Source: Streptomyces spinosisporus (GTDB lineage Bacteria; Actinomycetota; Actinomycetes; Streptomycetales; Streptomycetaceae). From it: DNA of 64,000 bases. The position numbers and the translations under genes were made by a program. The stretch lies in NCBI RefSeq assembly GCF_022698145.1, contig NZ_JALDAX010000001.1, forward strand, positions 1,116,001 through 1,180,000. The letters run 5' to 3'. This document shows, one piece after another, positions 15,726 to 25,087 of the stretch; positions within the stretch are counted from its first letter, which is position 1; every line of letters begins with the position of its first letter. Below the pieces are notes generated by a model, which searched no databases, was not told the DNA's origin, and worked only from the letters and a program-made list of their open reading frames with translations.

Positions 15726-16907
15726 ATGACCGACCTGCGCCTCAGTGTCCTCGGTTACGGACTGCGCAGTTCCCTCGCCCGGGTCGCCCACCGGCCCGGC
15801 GAGGGAGCCCGTGTCACCGTCGTCGCGGACCACGACCCGGCGTGCCGCAGACAGGCCGTCGAGCAGATCGACGGGGTGCGGACGGTCGACGACCACCGCA
15901 AGGTGATCGAGGACCAGGACGTCGACGCCGTACTGATCCTCACCCCGGACCACACCCACGCCGACCTCGCCTGCGCGGCCCTGCGCGCGGGCAAGGCCGT
16001 GTTCGTGGAGAAGCCCCTCGACATCACCGTGGAGGGCTGCGACCGCATCCTGCGCACCGCCCGCGAGACCGGTACGCGCCTCTACGTCGGCCACAACATG
16101 CGGCACATGCCGGTGATCCGGAAGATGCGGGAACTCGTCGCCCGCGGCGACATCGGCACCGTCAAGACCGTCTGGGTGCGCCACTTCGTCGGTCACGGCG
16201 GCGACTTCTACTTCAAGGACTGGCACGCCGAACGCCGCTACACCACCGGCCTGTTGCTGCAGAAGGGCGCCCACGACCTCGACGTACTGCACTGGCTGGC
16301 CGGCGGCTACACCCGCCAGGTGCAGGCCTTCGGCGACCTCATGGTCTACGGCGACAACCCGCACCGCCGCGCGCCCGGTGAGCCGAAGACCGCCGACTGG
16401 TACACCGAGGACGGCCACTGGCCGCCGCACACCCAGCGCGCCCTCAATCCGGTCATCGACGTCGAGGACGTGTCGATGGTCAACATGCGCCTGGACAACG
16501 GGGTGTTGGCCGCCTACCAGCAGTGCCACTTCACCCCGGACTACTGGCGCAACTACACCGTCATCGGCGACGCGGGCCGCCTGGAGAACTTCGGCGACAT
16601 ACCCGGGGGAGCGGTCCGGGTGTGGAACGCCCGGCGCTCCGGCTACCGGGCCGAACCCGACGCCGAGTACCAGGTGTCCGAGCCGGTGGACGACACCGAG
16701 CACGGCGGCGCGGACCCGCTGATCATCGACGAGTTCCTGCGCTTCGTACGTGAGGGAGGGCGCACCGACACCTCGCCGGTGGCCGCACGGATGGCGGTGG
16801 CGGCCGGGTACGGGGCGACGGCGTCGCTGCGCGCGGGAGGCGTCGTGGAGGAGGTGCCGGCGCTGGACCCGGACCTGGCCGCCTACTTCGAGCGGGGGCA
16901 GGTGTGA
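15726..16907 (+). CDS. Gfo/Idh/MocA family oxidoreductase
   Basis: Protein of 393 residues. The N-terminal nucleotide-binding fold includes LTPDHTHADLACAALRAGKAVFVEKPLDI, with the EKP motif (Lys of the active site) near residue 98. The C-terminal alpha/beta domain has a KGAHDLDVLHWL motif with the usual Asp and His of the family. Members reduce or oxidise the hydroxyls of sugars and inositols using NAD(P). AAGGAAGGG lies just before ATG 15726. The exact sugar is not known; neighbours give no strong clue. Its stop codon region is amplified by 24-bp repeats. Confidence 0.9.
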   Translation: MTDLRLSVLGYGLRSSLARVAHRPGEGARVTVVADHDPACRRQAVEQIDGVRTVDDHRKVIEDQDVDAVLILTPDHTHADLACAALRAGKAVFVEKPLDITVEGCDRILRTARETGTRLYVGHNMRHMPVIRKMRELVARGDIGTVKTVWVRHFVGHGGDFYFKDWHAERRYTTGLLLQKGAHDLDVLHWLAGGYTRQVQAFGDLMVYGDNPHRRAPGEPKTADWYTEDGHWPPHTQRALNPVIDVEDVSMVNMRLDNGVLAAYQQCHFTPDYWRNYTVIGDAGRLENFGDIPGGAVRVWNARRSGYRAEPDAEYQVSEPVDDTEHGGADPLIIDEFLRFVREGGRTDTSPVAARMAVAAGYGATASLRAGGVVEEVPALDPDLAAYFERGQV

Positions 16908-16974
16908 CGCGTCGAGCAGCGGCGGATGTGACGCGTCGAGCAGCGGCAGGTGTGACGCATCGAGCGGGGCAGGT
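16904..16974 (+). repeat. 24-bp tandem repeats that re-duplicate a stop codon
   Basis: Three units (16904-16927, 16928-16951, 16952-16974) begin GTGACGCGTCGAGC and each repeats the terminal GTG-TGA of the Gfo/Idh/MocA gene. The third is one base shorter and diverged. The remainder of 16975-17125 shows no gene; it should hold the promoter of tdh. Confidence 0.9.
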
Positions 16975-17125
16975 GTGAAGCGGATCTGGGGCGCGGCTTA
17001 AGAAATCCTCGATGGACCCGGGGTGGTGCGGTGCGGCAGATTGCTGGGTGATTCCACCCCCCACCCCCGGATGCGGGCTGTTTCGGCATGCCCGCATCCG
17101 GCCCCTCGAGCACAGGAGCCGTAGC

Positions 17126-18154
17126 GTGAAGGCGCTGGTCAAGGAGAAGGCGGAGCCGGGGCTGTGGCTCGCGGACGTTCCGGAGCCCGCGATCGGCCAC
17201 GGCGACGTACTGATCAAGGTGCTGCGCACCGGCATCTGCGGCACCGACCTGCACATCCGGGCCTGGGACGGCTGGGCGCAGCAGACGATCGACACGCCGC
17301 TGGTGGTCGGGCACGAGTTCGTCGGCGAGGTCGTGGAGACCGGCCGGGACGTCACGGACATCGCCGTCGGCGACCGGGTCAGCGGTGAGGGCCATCTCGT
17401 GTGCGGCAAGTGCCGCAACTGCCTCGCCGGGCGGCGCCACTTGTGCCGCTCCACGATCGGGCTCGGCGTCGGCCGCGACGGGGCCTTCGCGGAGTACGTC
17501 GCCCTGCCCGCGTCCAACGTGTGGGTGCACCGCGTGCCCGTCGACCTCGACGTGGCCGCGATCTTCGACCCGTTCGGCAACGCGGTGCACACCGCGCTGT
17601 CCTTCTCGCTGGTCGGCGAGGACGTGCTGATCACCGGCGCCGGGCCGATCGGCCTGATGGCCGCCGCCGTGGCGCGGCACGCGGGCGCCCGCCATGTCGT
17701 CGTCACCGACGTCAGCGAGGAGCGCCTGGAGCTGGCCCGCAAGATCGGCGTGAGCCTCGCCCTGAACGTGTCCAAGGCCGAAATCGCCGACGGGCAGCGG
17801 GAGTTGGGGCTGCGCGAGGGCTTCGACATCGGCCTGGAGATGTCCGGCCGCCCCGAGGCCATGCGCGACATGATCGCCAACATGACGCACGGCGGCCGTA
17901 TCGCCATGCTCGGCCTGCCCGCCGCCGAGTTCCCGGTCGACTGGGCCCGCATCGTCACCTCGATGATCACCATCAAGGGCATCTACGGCCGTGAGATGTT
18001 CGAGACCTGGTACGCGATGTCGGTGCTGCTGGAAGGCGGCCTCGACCTGTCGCCCGTGATCACCGGCCGTTACGGGTACGGCGACTTCGAGGCGGCGTTC
18101 GCCGACGCGGCGAGCGGCCGCGGCGGCAAGGTCATCCTCGACTGGACTGCGTAA
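17126..18154 (+). CDS. tdh: L-threonine 3-dehydrogenase
   Basis: Zinc-dependent medium-chain dehydrogenase of 342 residues, the standard length of Tdh. It oxidises L-threonine with NAD+ to 2-amino-3-ketobutyrate. Seen: catalytic-zinc residues in [10 protein letters not shown] and GHEFVGEV, structural-zinc cysteines in [15 protein letters not shown], and the nucleotide fold [15 protein letters not shown] 17126 is preceded by AGGAGCC. The kbl gene starts 28 nt later. Kbl uses the unstable product, so the pair forms the threonine-to-glycine route. Tdh-specific length and the kbl partner make the assignment firm over other alcohol dehydrogenases. Confidence 0.95.
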   Translation: MKALVKEKAEPGLWLADVPEPAIGHGDVLIKVLRTGICGTDLHIRAWDGWAQQTIDTPLVVGHEFVGEVVETGRDVTDIAVGDRVSGEGHLVCGKCRNCLAGRRHLCRSTIGLGVGRDGAFAEYVALPASNVWVHRVPVDLDVAAIFDPFGNAVHTALSFSLVGEDVLITGAGPIGLMAAAVARHAGARHVVVTDVSEERLELARKIGVSLALNVSKAEIADGQRELGLREGFDIGLEMSGRPEAMRDMIANMTHGGRIAMLGLPAAEFPVDWARIVTSMITIKGIYGREMFETWYAMSVLLEGGLDLSPVITGRYGYGDFEAAFADAASGRGGKVILDWTA

Positions 18155-18182
18155 CTCCCTCACAGCTTCAGGAGCTTCAGAC

Positions 18183-19376
<1,194 letters not shown>

Positions 19377-19463
19377 GCCTCACGGCTGAGCCGGAGGGCG
19401 CTGCCGCACGGGGGAGGCCGAGCCGGTGCTCGTCTGCTCGCCCGGCTTGCGATAATCGATCCC

Positions 19464-20366
19464 ATGATCGAAGCGCGGCGGCTGCACATCCTCCGTGCGG
19501 TGGCCGGCCACCGTACGGTGACGGCGGCTGCCGCCGCGCTGTATCTCACCCCGTCCGCCGTCTCCCAGCAGCTCACGGCGCTGGAGCAGGAGACGGGGCA
19601 CCGGCTGGTGGAGCGCGGCGCCAAGGGGGTGCGGCTGACCCAGGCCGGTGAGATCCTCCTCAGCCACACCAACGCGGTCCTCGCCCAGCTGGAGCGGGCG
19701 GAGGCGGAGCTCGCCGCCTACGACTCGGGCGCCGCGGGCACCGTCACCGTCGCCTCCTTCGCGACCGGCATCGCGCAGGTGGTCGCCCCCGCGGTGGCCC
19801 GGCTCGCCGACTCCGCGCCCGGCATCCACCTCCGCGTCCAGGACGCCGAGGGCGACGCCAGCCTGCCGATGGTCCTGGACCGGCAGGTCGACGTCGCGGT
19901 GGCCGTGGAGTACCGCGGGGCGCCGCCGGCCGACGACCCGCGGCTGACGCACGTGTCCCTGTACGCCGAGCCCTTCGACGCCGTCGTCCCCCTCACCCAC
20001 CGCCTCGCCGACACCGCCGAGGTCCCCCTCGCCGAACTCGCCAAGGACCCGTGGATCGGCCCCTACCCCGGCAACCCCTGCCACGAGGTGGTCGTCCTCG
20101 CCTGCGAGAGCGCCGGATTCCAGCCCCGCCTGGAACACTCCTCCGACGACTTCCGGGCCGTCGTGGCCCTGGCGTCCGCGGGCGCGGGCGTCGCGCTCGT
20201 CCCGCGCTCGGCCCTGCGCGGCACGGACCTCACCGGCGTGGTCGTACGACCCGTCGACGGGGTGGCGCCAACGCGCCGGGTCTTCGCGGCGGTACGGCGC
20301 GGAGCCGAGGAGCATCCACTGATCCGCCCGGTGCTGCAGGCGCTGGGGGAGGCGGCGCAGACGTAG
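19464..20366 (+). CDS. LysR family transcriptional regulator
   Basis: Protein of 300 residues. The N-terminal helix-turn-helix (RRLHILRAVAGHRTVTAAAAALYLTPSAVSQQL, VERGAKGVRLTQAG) and a C-terminal effector domain match LysR regulators. It lies 87 nt after kbl on the same strand; a LysR gene in this position is plausible for control of threonine use, but the usual divergent layout is absent, so the target is inferred only. ATG 19464 matches the family start. Confidence 0.9.
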   Translation: MIEARRLHILRAVAGHRTVTAAAAALYLTPSAVSQQLTALEQETGHRLVERGAKGVRLTQAGEILLSHTNAVLAQLERAEAELAAYDSGAAGTVTVASFATGIAQVVAPAVARLADSAPGIHLRVQDAEGDASLPMVLDRQVDVAVAVEYRGAPPADDPRLTHVSLYAEPFDAVVPLTHRLADTAEVPLAELAKDPWIGPYPGNPCHEVVVLACESAGFQPRLEHSSDDFRAVVALASAGAGVALVPRSALRGTDLTGVVVRPVDGVAPTRRVFAAVRRGAEEHPLIRPVLQALGEAAQT

Positions 20367-20412
20367 CGCCGCGGTCATCGTGGCGACCCGGCCGTCGCGT
20401 AAAAAGGCCGGC

Positions 20413-21085
20413 CGTCACTGTTCCCGCCCCTGGGCCTGGCGACCCTGGCCGGCTACCTCGACCCCGACGACGAGGTCACCCTCCACGACGAGCACGTGGA
20501 GCGCATCGACCTCGACGCCCTCGACACCCCCGACCTGCTGGTGATCCAGCCGTACATCACCTCGGCCCGGCGCAGCTACGAGATCGCCGATGTTCCTGAA
20601 GGACTTCCGCGACGGCGCCCCCGCCCGCCGCTACGACTCCACCCGGCGCACCCTCGCCGGACTGCCGCCGATACGCCGACCTGTTGGAGCGGGCGGTCGA
20701 GGCCGGTCTGCGCAGCCTGTTCGTCGGCTTCGAGACCGTCAACGACGCGAACCTCAGAACATCGGCACCGACTACGCGGCGGCGGTTCGGCGCCTGCACG
20801 ACGCCGGTGTCATGGTCAACGCCAGCTTCGTCTTCGGGCTCGACCAGGACGGCCCCGACGTCTTCGACCGCACCGTAACTTGGACCGTCAAGCAGGGCAT
20901 CGAGACGGCGACCTTCCACATCATGACGCCGTACCCGTCGACCGGGCTGTGGCGGCAACTGGAGTCCGAGAACCGCATCGTGCACCGCGACTGGGACCTC
21001 TACGACACTGATCCGCTCCAAGCGCGTGGTCCGGGCTCTCCCGGCGCTGGAGCGGACGTTGGCGGCGTTCGGAGGCAGGGAATGA
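20413..21085 (+). pseudogene. B12-binding radical SAM protein, decayed
   Basis: Pieces of a B12-binding-domain radical SAM protein survive in different frames: LFPPLGLATLAGYL with the B12-type domain (20413-20590), FLKDFRDG with RRYDSTRR (20590-20670), LLERAVEAGLRSLFVGFETV (20680-20760), then NIGTDYAAAVRRLHDAGVMV through TPYPSTGLW (20757-21010), and a tail SKRVVRALPALERTL ending at TGA 21085. The CxxxCxxC iron-sulfur motif and much of the barrel are missing. Several internal deletions of a gene probably more than twice this size best explain it. No function remains. Confidence 0.85.
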
Positions 21086-21139
21086 CGGGAGTCGTACGTC
21101 GGCGGGTCCAAATCCCCGTGACCTCCGTCTCTGATGTGG

Positions 21140-21158
21140 GATATCGTCCCGGATATGA
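21140..21158. promoter_or_regulatory. ATATC/GATAT inverted repeat at XRE start
   Basis: ATATC and GATAT arms around GTCCCG sit immediately before and into ATG 21155. The position suggests autorepression by the XRE/cupin protein or a leaderless promoter. Arms are short, so this is tentative. Confidence 0.35.
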
Positions 21159-21742
21159 AACAGGATGTCGTCGAGACCACCGGGCCGGACCCCGTAGACG
21201 CCCGGCTGGGCACCCGCCTGGCCGAGCTGCGGGCCGAACGGGGATGGTCCCTGGGGGAGTTGGCGGAGCGCAGCGGGATCAGCCGCTCGACCCTCTCCCG
21301 TGCCGAGCGCGCGGAGATCAGCCCCACCGCCTCGCTCCTGAACCGGCTGTGCGGGGTGTACGGCCGCACCATGTCCCGGCTGCTCAGCGAGGTGGAGGCG
21401 GAACCGGCGCAGGTCGTGCGGGCCGCCGAACAGCAGGTGTGGCAGGACAAGGCCTCCGGTTTCGTACGCCGGTCCGTGTCGCCGCCGCACCCCGGGCTGC
21501 GCGGCGAACTCGTCGAGGGCCGGCTCACCGCGGGCGCGGACATCGCCTACGACCGGCCGCCCGTGCCCGGCCTGGAACAGCACATCTGGGTGCTGGAAGG
21601 AGCGCTCGACGTGACGGCACAGGACGTGGAACACCACCTCGCCACCGGGGACTGCCTCCGGCTGCGCGTGTGGGGGCCGACGCGGTTCCGGTGCCCGGGA
21701 CCCGAGGACGCGCGGTATGCGCTGGCGGTGGTGCTGCCATGA
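21155..21742 (+). CDS. XRE family regulator with C-terminal cupin domain
   Basis: Protein of 195 residues. Helix-turn-helix at about 17-70 (LGTRLAELRAERGWSLGELAERSG, SRSTLSRAERAEISPT) and a cupin-like C-terminal half (LEQHIWVLEGALDVTA, HHLATGDCLRLRVWGPTRF). Such proteins sense a small ligand with the cupin and control neighbouring metabolic or acetyltransferase genes. ATG 21155 is preferred over the upstream GTG 21134 because it opens the domain directly. Its stop overlaps the GNAT gene start as ATGA, so the two form a coupled pair. Confidence 0.9.
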   Translation: MKQDVVETTGPDPVDARLGTRLAELRAERGWSLGELAERSGISRSTLSRAERAEISPTASLLNRLCGVYGRTMSRLLSEVEAEPAQVVRAAEQQVWQDKASGFVRRSVSPPHPGLRGELVEGRLTAGADIAYDRPPVPGLEQHIWVLEGALDVTAQDVEHHLATGDCLRLRVWGPTRFRCPGPEDARYALAVVLP

Positions 21743-22308
21743 ACGAGGACGTGAACCGGGACGTGAACCGGGACGTGCTCGTGCACCGGCTGATCGGCGA
21801 CGAACTGCACGCGCGCGTGGAGCAGTTGGCGGACCTCCTCGTCGACACCGTGGAGAGCGGTGCCTCGATCGGCTTCCTCGCACCGTTCGACCGGGCGGAG
21901 GCCCTCGCCTGGTGGAAGGAGCGCGCCGCGGGCGTCGCCGCCGGACAGCTCGCCGTATGGGCGGCACACGACGGCGACCGGGTCCTCGGCACCATCAGCC
22001 TCGCCTTCCCGGACAAGCCCAACAGCCGCCACCGCGCCGAACTGGTCAAGCTCATGGTCCACCGTGACGCGCGGGGGCAGGGGCTCGGCCGCCGCCTCCT
22101 GACCACCGCCGAGGAGGCCGCCGCCGAAGCGGGCATCACGCTTCTGCATCTGGACACGGAGACCGACAGCCTCGCGGAGCACCTCTACGCGGCGGCCGGC
22201 TGGACCCGGATCGGCGCGATACCCGACTACGCGGCCGCCCCGGACGGCGTGCTGCGGCCCACGTCGATCTACTTCAAGAAACTGATCCCCGCCGCTCCCA
22301 CCAGGTGA
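21739..22308 (+). CDS. GNAT family N-acetyltransferase
   Basis: Protein of 189 residues. GNAT fold with the acetyl-CoA pyrophosphate loop RDARGQGLGRRLL near residues 110-122 and a C-terminal LYAAAGW motif typical of the family. The acceptor is unknown. The first residues are a short repeat (DVNRDVNRDV), encoded by a 12-bp direct repeat. It is translationally coupled to the XRE/cupin regulator, an arrangement often seen for a regulator and its target. Confidence 0.9.
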   Translation: MNEDVNRDVNRDVLVHRLIGDELHARVEQLADLLVDTVESGASIGFLAPFDRAEALAWWKERAAGVAAGQLAVWAAHDGDRVLGTISLAFPDKPNSRHRAELVKLMVHRDARGQGLGRRLLTTAEEAAAEAGITLLHLDTETDSLAEHLYAAAGWTRIGAIPDYAAAPDGVLRPTSIYFKKLIPAAPTR

Positions 22309-22338
22309 TTGTCAGTGGCAGCGGCTACGGTGCTGGGC

Positions 22339-22698
22339 ATGCCGGATGCCGAAGACGTACGCCGTATCTGCCTCGCCCTGCCGGACACGACGGAGAAGGT
22401 CGCCTGGAGCATGCCCACGTTCCGGGTCGCGGGCAAGATGTTCGTCACGCTGCCCGAGGACGAGACCTCGATCGCGGTGCGCTGTCCCAAGGAAGAGCGT
22501 GACGAACTGGTCCTGGCCGAGCCGGACAAGTTCTGGATCGCCGACCACGAGGCGATGTTCGCCTGGGTGAGAGCCCGTCTGTCCGCCATCGAGGACGAGG
22601 ACGAGCTGCGCGACATCCTCACCGACTCCTGGCGCCAGGCCGCCCCGCCCCGACTGCTGGACGCCTATCCGGAGTTGGGGGTCCAGGGCGGGAGCTGA
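22339..22698 (+). CDS. MmcQ/YjbR family protein
   Basis: Protein of 119 residues of the MmcQ/YjbR (CyaY-like fold) family: DVRRICLALPDTTEKVAWSMPTFRV at the start and AWVRARL plus LTDSWRQAAPPRLL at the end. Often annotated as DNA-binding on structural grounds, but no role is proven. ATG 22339 gives the usual family start. It lies 30 nt after the GNAT gene and may be co-transcribed. Confidence 0.88.
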   Translation: MPDAEDVRRICLALPDTTEKVAWSMPTFRVAGKMFVTLPEDETSIAVRCPKEERDELVLAEPDKFWIADHEAMFAWVRARLSAIEDEDELRDILTDSWRQAAPPRLLDAYPELGVQGGS

Positions 22699-22779
22699 AA
22701 ACCCTTCGGGGGTTGTCGGTGCCGCGTGGCATGATCCGGTGCGGGTGCGGGTGTGGCAGCCGGGGGAGGGGAGTGCGGG

Positions 22780-24108
22780 ATGACGACCGGAGGACGTGAC
22801 ATCGTTGCCGACGCGGAAGCGGGGCGGGCGGTGACCAGGCGGCCGGTGTGGTCGCGGGACTTCGGTCTGTTCTTCGTCGCCCGAGCCGTCGCCCGGCTCG
22901 GCGACACGATGCTCCCCGTCGCCCTCGCCGCAGGCCTGCTGCAGCACGGGTACGGCGCGGGTGCGGTCGGACTCGCCATGGCCGCGACGGCCGCCGCCTT
23001 CGCCGGACTGGTCGTCTTCGGCGGCGTCATCGCCGACCGCTTCAGCACCCGCAAGCTGATGATCGGCGCCGACCTGGTGCGTCTGGGCACGCAGTCCCTC
23101 GCCGCGGTGCTCTTCTACTCCGGGCACGTCGTGCTCTGGCAGATCTGCGCCATCGGCTTCGTCAACGGCGTCGCGGGCGCCGTCTTCCAGCCCGGCGTCG
23201 CGAGCACGGTGCCCCGGCTCGCCTCCGACGTCCAGGGCGCCAACGGCGCCATACGCATCGCCGAATCCTCCGCCCAGCTCGCCGGCCCCGCCGCCGCGGG
23301 CCTCCTGGTCGGCTTCGCCTCACCCGGCGGAGTCTTCGCTGCCCACGCCGCCACCTACGCGATCAGCGCCCTGTGCCTGCTGCTGCTCCGCCTGCCCGCA
23401 CCGGCCGCCGACGCCGGGACGTCGCACCACGGCGGCTCGGGCGCCTTCCGCGCCGACCTGGTGGAGGGCTGGCGCGAGTTCCGGTCCCGCACCTGGCTGT
23501 GGGGCGTCATCGCCATCTGGTGCGTCTACATGATCGCCGTCTGGGGGCCCACGGTCCCGCTCGTCGCCACAGAGGTGGTGCAACAGCACGGCCCGCGCGC
23601 GTACGGCCTGGTCAACTCGGCCCTCGGCGCGGGCACCGTCGTAGGCGGGCTCCTGGCCCTGCGCCTGAGACCCCGCCGTATGCTGCGCGCTGGCGCGGTC
23701 TCCCTGTTCGCCTTCGCGGGCTTCCCGGCGACGGTCGGTGCGGGCCTGGACGTACCGTTCATGGCGGCGGGAGCGGCTGTCGCCGGGGCCGGGATGTCCT
23801 TCTGGGGCGTCATGTGGGCGACCAGCGTCCAGACCCAGGTCCAGCCCGACGTCCTCAACCGCATCCACGCCTACGACGTCGCCGGCTCCCTCGCGATGAT
23901 GCCGGTCGGTCAGGCCCTGGCAGGCCCCGCCGCCTCCGTTGTGGGCGCCGACCACGTCCTTCTCTTCGCGGGCACCGTCAGCTTCGCCATCCCCCTCGCC
24001 ATGCTGTCGGTCCCGGCGATCCGGAACCTGATCCGCGCCGACGCCCCGAAGCCGATCACGGCCCCGGGCCCGCTGCACGACCGCTCCTGCCCGGAACCGA
24101 CGACCTGA
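22780..24108 (+). CDS. MFS transporter, multidrug-type
   Basis: Membrane protein of 442 residues with about 12 helices and an MFS signature loop between helices 2 and 3 (GGVIADRFSTRKLMIGADLVRLG). The opening FGLFFVARAVARLGDTMLPVALAAGLL resembles MFS_3/enterobactin-exporter-like efflux proteins. Substrate unknown. Strong purine-rich ribosome site (GGGAGGGGAG, 22764-22773) before ATG 22780. It ends about 110 nt before the tRNA gene and is the last core-looking gene before the accessory stretch. Confidence 0.9.
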   Translation: MTTGGRDIVADAEAGRAVTRRPVWSRDFGLFFVARAVARLGDTMLPVALAAGLLQHGYGAGAVGLAMAATAAAFAGLVVFGGVIADRFSTRKLMIGADLVRLGTQSLAAVLFYSGHVVLWQICAIGFVNGVAGAVFQPGVASTVPRLASDVQGANGAIRIAESSAQLAGPAAAGLLVGFASPGGVFAAHAATYAISALCLLLLRLPAPAADAGTSHHGGSGAFRADLVEGWREFRSRTWLWGVIAIWCVYMIAVWGPTVPLVATEVVQQHGPRAYGLVNSALGAGTVVGGLLALRLRPRRMLRAGAVSLFAFAGFPATVGAGLDVPFMAAGAAVAGAGMSFWGVMWATSVQTQVQPDVLNRIHAYDVAGSLAMMPVGQALAGPAASVVGADHVLLFAGTVSFAIPLAMLSVPAIRNLIRADAPKPITAPGPLHDRSCPEPTT

Positions 24109-24216
24109 CCGGCCGCCGAGGCCCCGCCGCGGAAAAGCCATTCACGACCACCGACCCGAGTGCGGTATGGTTTCTGTGCACGTCGGGCCCGGGGAAACCC
24201 CAGGTCAGACAGGCAC

Positions 24217-24293
<77 letters not shown>

Positions 24294-24438
24294 GCTTGGA
24301 TGCAGGTCGGAGGCCGTTCTCTCGTTTGCGGGAGGGCGGCTTTTCGCGTTCCTGGAGGGCTGGTGGTCGCAGTGTGGTCGCAGGCCGGGGTTGGGGCCGG
24401 GCTGCGGTGGCGTTGAAGGGCGGCGGGACGGGGGACCG

Positions 24439-24630
24439 CAGCCGGTGGAGGGCTTCACGCAGCCGCCGGATGTGGTCGCGTGGTGATCGCAGCTGCTTCG
24501 GCCGGGCCTGCCGGTCGGCTTTCTGCTCGGCCAGTGTGAGGGTCTCCTCGATGGTGTCGACGGCCTCGCGGGCGGCCTGCCGGGTGAGGTGGCTGTAGAG
24601 GGCGGCGTTGGGGCGGGGTGGCCAGGTGAG
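24439..24630 (-). pseudogene. site-specific integrase C-terminal remnant
   Basis: On the minus strand this stretch reads NAALYSHLTRQAAREAVDTI and then EETLTLAEQKADRQA, resembling the C-terminal tail of tyrosine integrases of Streptomyces elements. The catalytic R-H-R-Y part is missing. It points toward the tRNA-Pro 3' end, the expected orientation of an integrase beside its attachment site. No second copy of the tRNA 3' end is found in the window, so element limits are unknown. I see no intact gene elsewhere in 24294-24836. Confidence 0.6.
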
Positions 24631-24779
24631 GGACAAGCCCGCGCGGCCGCCGGCCATTCCTCGCCCGCTGTGGCAGTGAGCGTGAGGTGACTGGTGCTCT
24701 TGCACCAGGTCAGCGGAGTGTAGAAGCAGCCGGTGCCGCAGCGGCGGAGGGGCAGTCGCTTCTTGGTGCCTCGGCGCGA

Positions 24780-24813
24780 GGCCCCGCCGGGAGCGCATGG
24801 CTCCGGCGGGGCC
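24780..24813 (-). terminator. GC-rich hairpin after the immunity-like gene
   Basis: GGCCCCGCCGG(G)AG pairs with CTCCGGCGGGGCC around a 7-nt loop, a 13-bp stem with a one-base bulge. It lies 24 nt past the stop of the minus-strand gene at 24837. There is no long U run, common for high-GC terminators. Confidence 0.7.
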
Positions 24814-24836
24814 CTGGCGGGTTCAGTAGGCGGGCG

Positions 24837-25076
24837 TCACGGCCGGTCGGCCAGCTCCGACTCGGCGATCCGTACGGCCTCCACTACGAACGCCGCGGGC
24901 AACCGCCCACCGTCCTGCCGGCCGAGGAAGCGCACTTCGTCCTCCTCGAAACCGCGGGTCACCGCGCACAGGAACTCGGATCCGCCCGGCAGTTGGTAGA
25001 ACTCCACCGAATACAGGTCCTCCGTCATGTCGGTGGAGACGATGACCTCGACGTCGAGGCCTCCGACCAGGGCCAT
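24837..25076 (-). CDS. small acidic protein, candidate immunity protein for Rhs toxin
   Basis: Protein of 79 residues, no family recognised. It is acidic and beta-rich (VEVIVSTDMTEDLYSVEFYQLP, GGSEFLCAVTRGFEEDEVRFL), with a closing helix. GAGGA stands 9 nt before ATG 25076. It starts 11 nt after the stop of the Rhs-type toxin gene on the same strand and is followed by a hairpin terminator. In polymorphic toxin loci the small gene directly after the toxin normally encodes the immunity protein; this assignment is by position only. Confidence 0.6.
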   Translation of the reverse strand: MALVGGLDVEVIVSTDMTEDLYSVEFYQLPGGSEFLCAVTRGFEEDEVRFLGRQDGGRLPAAFVVEAVRIAESELADRP

Positions 25077-25087
25077 GGGATGCGTCC

